Assembly: GCA_948933715.1 (NCBI GenBank)
Contig: CAQZPH010000023.1
Coordinates: 1 to 12,565, forward strand
DNA length: 12,565 nt
Direction of reading: 5' to 3'
Source of the DNA: an uncultured Eubacteriales bacterium
GTDB taxonomy: Bacteria; Bacillota; Clostridia; Oscillospirales; Acutalibacteraceae
Shown here: in pieces, positions 7,144 through 12,565 of the stretch
Numbering within the stretch: the stretch's first letter is position 1
Layout: the number at the start of each line of letters is the position of its first letter
Notes under the pieces: generated by a model
The model's input: only the letters and a program-made list of their open reading frames with translations
The model's database searches: none
Told to the model about the DNA's origin: nothing
Translations under genes and position numbers: made by a program

Positions 7144-7593
7144 CTATTTTCCCGTTGAACCAAATCCACCTTCACCACGAACCGTTTCCTCTAAATGGTC
7201 AACTTCAATAATTGGTAAACAAAAAACCGGCATAATAACCATCTGAGCAATTCTTTCATTCTTTTTAATAAGATAATCTTCTACCCCAAAATTTTTAAGC
7301 CCCACACAAATTTCTCCGCGATAATCACTATCGACTACACCAACGCCATTAGAAAGTGATACTGCGAATTTTGTTGCGAGCCCACTTCTTGCAAAAATAA
7401 AGGCTGCCATATTTTTGTTGGGAAGCTCTATAGCAAGGCCCGTTGGAACTAACACGGATTGCCCCGATTTTAACATTATATCCTGCGGTATACAAGCACA
7501 CAAATCTAATCCTGCAGACCCTTTCGTTGCCCGGGTTGGAACTATTGCATTTTCTTTTTTCTTCATTATTTTAAGTTGCATATTATTATTCAC
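7144..7593 (-). CDS. dut: dUTP diphosphatase (trimeric dUTPase)
   Basis: Dut hydrolyses dUTP to dUMP and pyrophosphate, keeping uracil out of DNA and supplying dUMP for thymidylate synthesis. All five motifs of the homotrimeric family are present: motif I A-G-L-D-L at 27-31, II A-R-S-G-L at 68-72, III G-V-V-D-S-D-Y-R-G-E-I at 85-95, IV N-E-R-I-A-Q-M at 112-118, and the glycine-rich motif V R-G-E-G-G-F-G-S-T-G at 139-148. The length, 149 residues, is normal. The frame is open to an ATG at 7614, but AAAGGTGG at 7608-7601 sits seven bases before a GTG at 7593, so that GTG is the better start. It follows the U32 gene by about 60 bases and is probably cotranscribed with it. No clear terminator separates it from the mreB promoter region. 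Confidence 0.96.
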   Translation of the reverse strand: MNNNMQLKIMKKKENAIVPTRATKGSAGLDLCACIPQDIMLKSGQSVLVPTGLAIELPNKNMAAFIFARSGLATKFAVSLSNGVGVVDSDYRGEICVGLKNFGVEDYLIKKNERIAQMVIMPVFCLPIIEVDHLEETVRGEGGFGSTGK

Positions 7594-7654
7594 GATTAAT
7601 CCACCTTTAAACATTTTTTAACATATTTTAACAATTATTTTAATTTTCAACTGT

Positions 7655-9724
7655 TTAATTAACACCCCTATAATAAAGTCCTCGTGTAAAGCCATCGGTT
7701 TCTTTGACATGGTTGTTGAAACTCTTTAATTTTTCAACTTTTTCCACAAAGTTTTCAACAGTAAACCTTAAAACAATAAAGTCTAAATTGCAAAATTCAT
7801 TACTTTTATCTCCTAAATATATAGGTACCGAATTTAACATTTCACTACATCCATTATTGCAGATAATCGGAAACTTAATTTTCTTTCTATCAATCACAGT
7901 CGGAGGCGAATTACAATCTCTACATCCACTTTTGCCCGTAGCTGCAGGGCAATTTCTCATAAGCATTAAAGGAACTCTTCCATATCCAATTATGCCTCTT
8001 TTAACATTTGATCCTAGGTTTTTTATCTGATCAAAAGTCATCTCGAAAGAGAGTTCTATATCAGTTATCCCCAGTTGTTTTATAAATTCAACCGAATATG
8101 TATTGCATACATTTAACGAAAACCCTCCATGAATATTAAACCCGTATTCTCTTGCTAATTTCACAGAACCGATATTTCCAGCCCAAACATCTTTTACTCC
8201 AATTTGTTTTGCTAAAGCCAAGCGTTCTTTTATAAAATTCTCTATTCCAAACATTCCTCGCGGGATTTCAAGTGCTACATTAATACCCAGTGATTGCACC
8301 CTTTTTATCTCATCAATAGAAGAATTAATCGGCACATAAACAAGTTCGCACTGTGAAAATTCTTTTGGAATATTAGTATCATTAAATCTTGCTCTTATTT
8401 TAGGTGCTCCACTCGATATATGTTTTTGTATATTCTCTTTTAAAGTCTCGTTAAAACTAATTTTCTTATATTTATTTTTAATTTGTTTTTCTACTGCAGT
8501 AAGACATTCTCTTCTAAGCAAATTTAATTGTGAGTTCGAAACTGATAAGCCCGGTTCTATTTCGCAGCTTATATTCTTGCTAAAAAATTGTGTTCCACCG
8601 GTTTTCTGTAGTTGAGCTATACATCTCTCCTGAGATAAACTAATATTTTTAGCAGCTTCGGGTACTTGACCCAAAACTTTAGAAGAGTTTTTAAAATCAT
8701 CTTCTGCTGCTAACATAATTGGTTCATTGGCTTTCACAGTTAACTTAAAATCGACGGGAATGCGTCCATGTTCAGATTTATATAAATCATGTATCTGAGA
8801 AAAAACATTTTTGGTCGCCGATAGTACGTTCTCTTTTTCTCTTATCCCAAACATATGTTGGCCACGCTGGCCTTTGTAATACCCATCTGTAAATCCAGAA
8901 CGAGAAAAAACCGCTTGTAAGTTTTTAATAAGGTTTTTATCCACCGTTTCGTTATCTACCATATATCTACATGCTGCTACCGATGCTGCTACATACTCTG
9001 GGCGTTTCATTCTTCCTTCTATTTTAGCTGAAGTCACACCAAGTGATGAAAGTTCCTTAATATAATCTATAAGTGACAGATCCTTAAGACTTAAAGCATA
9101 GTCACTGCTGCCTTTGGTTTTATGTGGTAACCTACACGGCTGCGCACAAAACCCTCTATTTCCACTCCTACCGCCTATCATGGCGCTCATGTAGCATTGT
9201 CCAGACACAGACATGCAAAGTGCTCCATGCACAAAAACCTCTAGTTCTATAGGAGACTCCTTTGCAATTTCCTTTATTTCATTAAAAGAAAGCTCCCGCG
9301 CTAAAACAACTCTTTTAAATCCTAATTCATGTAGTGCTTGTATTCCTGATAATGTATGTATGGACATCTGTGTAGACGCATGAAGAGGCATATCTGGGGC
9401 TACTTTTTTTATTAAAGATATTAACCCTAAATCTTGCACAATTAGAGCATCTACTGGTACTAAGCAAAGAAATTTTATAAACGAAAGTGCATTTTCTATT
9501 TCATTATCAAAAATTAATGTATTGAGAGTAACATAAACTTTTACGTTTCTTTTATGACAAAAATCTACTGTTTTTATAAGTTGTTCTCTATTAAAATTTG
9601 CAGCATTTCCACGAGCACTGAAGTTTTCTCCTCCTAAATATATTGCATCTGCTCCACAAAGAACTGCAGGTGCTATAGATTCATATGAACCAGCTGGTGC
9701 TAAAATTTCTATTTTGGTGCTCAT
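7655..9724 (-). CDS. U32-family protein (peptidase-like; probable RlhA/TrhP-type RNA hydroxylation factor)
   Basis: The 689-residue protein begins with the U32 TIM-barrel-like domain (A-P-A-G-S at 9-13, A-D-A-I-Y-L-G at 25-31, H-A-S-T-Q-M at 115-120). It carries the U32 signature E162-V-F-V-H-G-A-L-C170 followed by S-G-Q-C177, with C193 and C197. Historically named peptidases, many members are now known to hydroxylate RNA with prephenate as oxygen-donor precursor (E. coli RlhA on 23S rRNA, TrhP on tRNA U34). The length and second cysteine group (C592, C601, C604, C622, C626) fit the long RlhA-like subgroup; the cysteines could hold an iron-sulfur cluster. Which RNA it acts on cannot be told here. 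The ATG at 9724 has a rather distant AAGGAAA. The gene sits between zapA and dut, and the zapA-U32 pairing is common in Clostridia. Confidence 0.9.
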   Translation of the reverse strand: MSTKIEILAPAGSYESIAPAVLCGADAIYLGGENFSARGNAANFNREQLIKTVDFCHKRNVKVYVTLNTLIFDNEIENALSFIKFLCLVPVDALIVQDLGLISLIKKVAPDMPLHASTQMSIHTLSGIQALHELGFKRVVLARELSFNEIKEIAKESPIELEVFVHGALCMSVSGQCYMSAMIGGRSGNRGFCAQPCRLPHKTKGSSDYALSLKDLSLIDYIKELSSLGVTSAKIEGRMKRPEYVAASVAACRYMVDNETVDKNLIKNLQAVFSRSGFTDGYYKGQRGQHMFGIREKENVLSATKNVFSQIHDLYKSEHGRIPVDFKLTVKANEPIMLAAEDDFKNSSKVLGQVPEAAKNISLSQERCIAQLQKTGGTQFFSKNISCEIEPGLSVSNSQLNLLRRECLTAVEKQIKNKYKKISFNETLKENIQKHISSGAPKIRARFNDTNIPKEFSQCELVYVPINSSIDEIKRVQSLGINVALEIPRGMFGIENFIKERLALAKQIGVKDVWAGNIGSVKLAREYGFNIHGGFSLNVCNTYSVEFIKQLGITDIELSFEMTFDQIKNLGSNVKRGIIGYGRVPLMLMRNCPAATGKSGCRDCNSPPTVIDRKKIKFPIICNNGCSEMLNSVPIYLGDKSNEFCNLDFIVLRFTVENFVEKVEKLKSFNNHVKETDGFTRGLYYRGVN

Positions 9725-9782
9725 AGACTTTCTAGTTTCCTTTCTTTTTATCTCTAATTTTTAAAACTTTGGTTGTAGAGGG

Positions 9783-9885
9783 GCGCCGCCCGTGGTGTAA
9801 AATTTTTTACACCACGGCAAGTTTAATATAGTATTCTTTATTAAACTTGCCCGGATAAATCATTTATGATTTATCCGGGCGGCGC
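9783..9885. repeat. Three-armed palindromic element, copy 2
   Basis: The outer stem GCGCCGCC/GGCGGCGC (9783-9790 with 9878-9885) encloses arm A 9791-9816 (CGTGGTGTAA with its complement, tiny AT loop), arm B 9817-9828/9839-9850 (12 bp, loop of ten) and arm C 9852-9862/9867-9877 (11 bp, loop TTTA). Only base 9851 is unpaired at the junction, and it can trade places with 9790. TTGCCCGGAT (9847-9856) and ATCCGGGC (9873-9880) are shared exactly with copy 1 (172-181 and 193-200), in the same orientation and order, while the arm tips differ. It lies between zapA and the U32 gene. There is no T-run after it on the minus strand, so it does not look like a simple terminator. Confidence 0.85.
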
Positions 9886-9892
9886 AAAAAAA

Positions 9893-10357
9893 TTAAATAC
9901 TATCAGCTATTTCATTTTGAGTTACCGAAAGCGTTACAATTTCACCCTTTGAATCTTCGGCAGGGCATTGGTCTGCCCTATTATTTTTGAAGTTATCAAT
10001 TTCCTCTTTATATTTATCTAAAGATCTTATCAAAGACTCAACTTTACTTCTTAAATTGGTTATTTCAATTTCTGCAGACTCATATTTACTCTTATATTTA
10101 GATACCTCAGAAACATACTCTTTTATTTGTTTTCTAAAATTTTCAGTTTTTTCAATAGACTTGGTATTTTCATCACAATACTCAAGAGCAGACAACAAAG
10201 CTGCTGTAGAAATAGAAAGCTTAGGGTTTTTTGATAAAATACTATTCATCTTATCATTCACTTTATCTCCAATTGCTCTCACGTAAGATTCACTATCTTC
10301 AGATACAATAACATAATCTGAACCACAAATAGTCAACTTAACTTTATTTCTATCCAT
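9893..10357 (-). CDS. zapA: Cell division protein ZapA
   Basis: ZapA binds FtsZ and bundles its filaments at the division site. The 154-residue protein starts with a ZapA domain (about 1-72): V-K-L-T-I-C-G-S-D-Y near the N-terminus, the Y-V-R-A-I-G-D-K-V-N-D helix, and S-I-S-T-A-A-L-L-S-A-L-E-Y at 48-60. A long charged coiled coil follows (about 65-125), with a polar acidic tail. It is longer than minimal ZapA (about 85-110 residues), as in other clostridial versions. The ATG at 10357 is ten bases after GGAGG. A strong terminator lies just upstream with no room for a promoter between, so its transcription must come from further upstream. The U32 gene follows after the copy-2 palindromic element. 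Confidence 0.9.
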   Translation of the reverse strand: MDRNKVKLTICGSDYVIVSEDSESYVRAIGDKVNDKMNSILSKNPKLSISTAALLSALEYCDENTKSIEKTENFRKQIKEYVSEVSKYKSKYESAEIEITNLRSKVESLIRSLDKYKEEIDNFKNNRADQCPAEDSKGEIVTLSVTQNEIADSI

Positions 10358-10386
10358 AAAACTTCAACCTCCAAAAACAAACTTTT

Positions 10387-10424
10387 AAAAAACAAAAACG
10401 CCGGCAACTCTGTGTTCCCGGCGT
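10387..10424 (-). terminator. Intrinsic terminator upstream of zapA
   Basis: The stem ACGCCGG/CCGGCGT (10398-10404 with 10418-10424) continues through one C-C mismatch into three more pairs (406-408/414-416), loop of five. The minus-strand tail is TTTTTGTTTTTT. It could end the tRNA-Pro transcript, which would then carry about 290 extra bases, or it could be an attenuator in the zapA leader. Confidence 0.8.
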
Positions 10425-10711
10425 AAACTGATAATATAAATACTATAAAAGATTTCTGAATGAAAAACTCAAATATAAAAAGTCTTCTTAAAAGCGCAAA
10501 ATTTTAAGTACTATATGGCATAAAAACATCATGTCACTTAAATCTAACTAATTAACGCAAAGGCAAAAGTGCACCCTAACTTAAGAAAACCAATACCTGC
10601 ATCATTTAGCTACAGATATAAATAGTTATAAATGGCACAAACCACATTAGTTCAAACAGAAATCAAAATAGCACTCAGCTACAAACACAATTTGCCTAAC
10701 AAATTCTATGC
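10425..10711. other. AT-rich spacer between tRNA-Pro and the zapA-proximal terminator
   Basis: I see no supported protein gene here. On the minus strand it would be the 3' extension of the tRNA-Pro transcript or the promoter/leader region of zapA. A loose inverted repeat TTTAAGT/ACTTAAA (10503-10509 with 10536-10542) and several AT-rich -10-like hexamers (for example TATTAT near 10431) are present. None is strong enough to call, and no known small RNA is recognised. Confidence 0.5.
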
Positions 10712-10788
10712 TGGTCGAGGTGACAGGGCTCGAACCTGCGGCATCTTGGTCCCAAACCAAGCACTCTACCAAACTGAGCTACACCTCG
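10712..10788 (-). tRNA. tRNA-Pro (anticodon UGG)
   Basis: Read on the minus strand, a full cloverleaf is present. The acceptor stem is CGAGGTG/CACCTCG with C1-G72 typical of bacterial tRNA-Pro; a D-arm contains TAGCTCAG...GGTAGAG. The anticodon stem CTTGG/CCAAG holds loop TTTGGGA, so the anticodon is TGG, and a T-arm has GGTTCGAGCC. The discriminator A is followed by an encoded CCA (10714-10712). A single UGG tRNA can read all four proline codons by wobble. Confidence 0.97.
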
Positions 10789-10904
10789 TTATCAACTTAT
10801 ATTTTAAATTTAAAAACCATTATAGTTTAGTGCACTAGATAAAAATTTTTAAGCTTCGCTTTAAACGCAAAACAAAAAACATCTATAACCACACAGTGGT
10901 ATTA

Positions 10905-10933
10905 ATTATATAATGCATTAAATAAAATGTCAA
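10905..10933 (-). promoter_or_regulatory. Consensus sigma-A promoter for tRNA-Pro
   Basis: On the minus strand TTGACA (10933-10928), a 17-base spacer and TATAAT (10910-10905) match the sigma-A consensus perfectly. The predicted start is near 10898, leaving an unusually long tRNA leader of about 110 bases. A 13-base dyad ACCACTGTGTGGT (10900-10888) overlaps the predicted start site and could be an operator or a 5' hairpin. Confidence 0.8.
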
Positions 10934-11061
10934 GCACTTTTGCATCAAATAGTCGATAACATCAACACCTCATATTACAGTATATAAATTAATAATTATA
11001 AACAGTAACTTTTATACTTCATTTTTTAACAAAATTCTAAAAAGTTTAATTTTTATTACAT

Positions 11062-11090
11062 TTGACAACACCCCACTACTGATTTACTAT
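11062..11090 (+). promoter_or_regulatory. glyS promoter
   Basis: A perfect TTGACA (11062-11067) is followed after 17 bases by TACTAT (11085-11090, 4/6). TATTAT and TATAAT begin three and six bases later with longer spacers. Transcription near 11097 gives a leader of only about 27 bases, too short to hold a T-box riboswitch. Confidence 0.6.
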
Positions 11091-11123
11091 TATAATTATA
11101 ATACATTAACGGAGGATAAATTA

Positions 11124-12500
11124 ATGTTATCAAATAAAGAAAAAACCATGGAAAAAATAGTATCGCTATGTAAAAACCGTGGATTTTTATATCCAGGCTC
11201 TGAAATATATGGTGGCTTATCCAACACTTGGGACTACGGCCCCCTAGGTGTTGAATTTAAAAATAACGTTAAAAATGCCTGGCGGAAAAAATTTATCATG
11301 GAAAATAAATATAACGTAGGACTTGACTCTGCTATACTTATGAACCCTCAAGCATGGGTAGCGTCAGGTCATGTTGGAGGCTTTTCTGATCCATTGATGG
11401 ACTGTCGTGATTGCAAAACTAGACATAGGGCTGATAAATTAATCGAAGATTGCGGCGGTGATTCTAGTGGCATGACCTTTGCCCAGATGACCAATTATAT
11501 TAAGGAACATAGCATAACTTGCCCCCAATGTGGTTCTTCTAATTTTACTGATATTCGCAAGTTTAACCTTATGTTTAAAACGTTTCAAGGAGTAACCGAG
11601 GACTCTAAAAACGAAGTTTTCCTGCGCCCCGAAACAGCTCAAGGTATATTTGTAAACTTTGAAAACGTTAGGCGCACCACAAGACGTAAGTTACCGTTTG
11701 GAATCGCTCAAATTGGAAAATCCTTTAGAAACGAGATTACTCCTGGTAACTTTACTTTTCGCACACGTGAGTTTGAACAAATGGAACTTGAGTTCTTTTG
11801 TAAACCCGGTACTGACCTTGAATGGTTTAATTATTGGAAAAACTACTGTAAAAATTGGGTATTGAGTCTTGGTATGAAAGAAGAAAATATTCGTCTTCGT
11901 GATCATTCAAAAGAAGAACTAGCTCACTATTCAAATGCAACTACAGATATTGAATTCTTGTTCCCATTCGGTTGGGGGGAACTTTGGGGGATCGCCGATC
12001 GTACTGATTTCGATTTAACGCAGCACCAAACTCATTCTGGTAAGAGCCTTGAATATTTTGATCAGGATGAAGATCAGCATTATATTCCCTATGTTATAGA
12101 ACCATCACTAGGTGCAGATAGAGTTGCTTTAGCTTTCTTATGCGACGCTTACGACGAAGAGAAAATAGATGAAAATGATACTCGCATTGTATTAAAGTTG
12201 CATCCAGCGTTAGCACCTTTTAAAGCTGCTATTTTCCCTTTATCCAAAAAATTAAGTGATGGCGCGAATAACGTATTTGACATGCTATCAAAACATTTTA
12301 TGGTGGACTATGACGAATCAGGATCCATTGGTAAAAGATATCGCCGCCAGGATGAAATTGGTACTCCGTTTTGTATCACTTATGATTTTGACAGCGAAAC
12401 CGATTTTTGCGTTACTATACGTAGTAGAGATACCATGCAGCAAGAACGAATAGCTATAGATAATTTGGTCGATTACATCTCACAAAGAATTATGTTTTAA
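11124..12500 (+). CDS. glyS: Glycyl-tRNA synthetase, dimeric alpha2 (glyQS) type
   Basis: GlyRS charges tRNA-Gly. The 458-residue protein is the single-chain, eukaryote-like class II form found in many Gram-positives, not the alpha2beta2 form. It opens with R-G-F-L-Y-P-G-S-E-I-Y-G-G-L-S-N-T-W-D-Y-G-P-L-G at 19-42. Two cysteine pairs (C94/C97 and C133/C136) are normal for this type. Motif 2 is at about 196-222 (G-K-S-F-R-N-E-I-T-P with R-T-R-E-F-E-Q-M-E), G-I-A-D-R-T-D-F-D-L-T-Q-H at 289-301, motif 3 E-P-S-L-G-A-D-R at 326-333, and the C-terminal anticodon-binding domain from about 350. GGAGG at 11111-11115 lies eight bases before the ATG. It is divergent from tRNA-Pro and has its own promoter and a downstream hairpin. 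Confidence 0.98.
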   Translation: MLSNKEKTMEKIVSLCKNRGFLYPGSEIYGGLSNTWDYGPLGVEFKNNVKNAWRKKFIMENKYNVGLDSAILMNPQAWVASGHVGGFSDPLMDCRDCKTRHRADKLIEDCGGDSSGMTFAQMTNYIKEHSITCPQCGSSNFTDIRKFNLMFKTFQGVTEDSKNEVFLRPETAQGIFVNFENVRRTTRRKLPFGIAQIGKSFRNEITPGNFTFRTREFEQMELEFFCKPGTDLEWFNYWKNYCKNWVLSLGMKEENIRLRDHSKEELAHYSNATTDIEFLFPFGWGELWGIADRTDFDLTQHQTHSGKSLEYFDQDEDQHYIPYVIEPSLGADRVALAFLCDAYDEEKIDENDTRIVLKLHPALAPFKAAIFPLSKKLSDGANNVFDMLSKHFMVDYDESGSIGKRYRRQDEIGTPFCITYDFDSETDFCVTIRSRDTMQQERIAIDNLVDYISQRIMF

Positions 12501-12513
12501 AATAAACTATAGT

Positions 12514-12546
12514 AAAAAGGTGGCATCGCCTTCGGCGATGCCACCT
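12514..12546. terminator. Hairpin terminator downstream of glyS, best oriented for the opposite strand
   Basis: A perfect 13-bp stem AGGTGGCATCGCC/GGCGATGCCACCT (12518-12530 with 12534-12546) has a TTC loop. On the plus strand the tail is GCTTATTTTAATC, a modest U-tract that starts four bases late. On the minus strand the stem runs straight into TTTTT (12518-12514), an excellent intrinsic terminator. It therefore probably works in both directions and suggests a converging gene just beyond the right edge. Confidence 0.8.
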
Positions 12547-12565
12547 GCTTATTTTAATCTTCTTG

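Noticed and set aside
9783..9885. Copy-2 palindrome as a zapA terminator
   Set aside because: On the minus strand the T-run precedes rather than follows the structure, so it lacks the intrinsic terminator layout.
10632..10838. Open frame of 68 codons on the plus strand
   Set aside because: It runs antisense across the whole tRNA-Pro gene and has no ribosome-binding site.
10840..10870. Small hairpin TTTAAAGC-GAA-GCTTAAA followed by a T-run in the tRNA-Pro leader (minus strand)
   Set aside because: The stem is short and bulged, and the U-tract is interrupted by AAAA; termination here would silence the tRNA, so I do not call it.
12518..12546. GGTGGCATCGCC resembling a T-box core
   Set aside because: It is one half of a perfect palindrome downstream of glyS; no stem I, specifier loop or following synthetase gene is present.

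Overview
This AT-rich window looks like the chromosome of a low-GC Firmicute of class Clostridia. The evidence is consensus-type sigma-A promoters, strong GGAGG ribosome-binding sites, the dimeric (glyQS-type) glycyl-tRNA synthetase, a tRNA-Pro with encoded CCA, and the gene order mreB-mreC-mreD-PBP2-mgsA next to hisS-aspS and zapA-U32. A position near Oscillospirales/Ruminococcaceae is a guess from protein wording, not something I can prove. No mobile-element genes, rRNA or CRISPR were seen; almost everything is conserved housekeeping.

Layout on the minus strand, read right to left: tRNA-Pro(UGG), zapA, a U32-family RNA-hydroxylase-type protein, dut, then the rod-shape operon mreB-mreC-mreD-mrdA, then an MgsA-family gene, hisS, and the first codons of aspS at the left edge. 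On the plus strand, glyS runs rightward and is divergent from tRNA-Pro. Start codons were reassigned from Shine-Dalgarno spacing for mreB (ATG), mreC (TTG), dut (GTG) and mgsA (ATG). Four genes here use or probably use non-ATG starts: mreC, mreD, mrdA and dut.

How the genes fit together: MreB/MreC/MreD and PBP2 make the lateral-wall elongation machine. ZapA stabilises the FtsZ ring. Dut cleans the dUTP pool, the U32 protein probably modifies rRNA or tRNA, and HisRS, AspRS, GlyRS and tRNA-Pro serve translation.

The most interesting items are three. (1) Two copies, at 128-204 and 9783-9885, of a three-armed palindromic element that can fold into a four-way junction with essentially no unpaired junction bases. 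The arm bases are identical between copies, while the arm tips differ but remain paired. (2) The MgsA-family protein lacks the residues equivalent to E. coli MgsA Asp71 (Met here), His98 (Val) and Thr47 (Lys), so it is probably not a normal methylglyoxal synthase. (3) hisS and zapA each have a strong intrinsic terminator just upstream of the ribosome-binding site with no room for a promoter in between, which suggests attenuation or controlled read-through. Neither hisS nor glyS shows a T-box.
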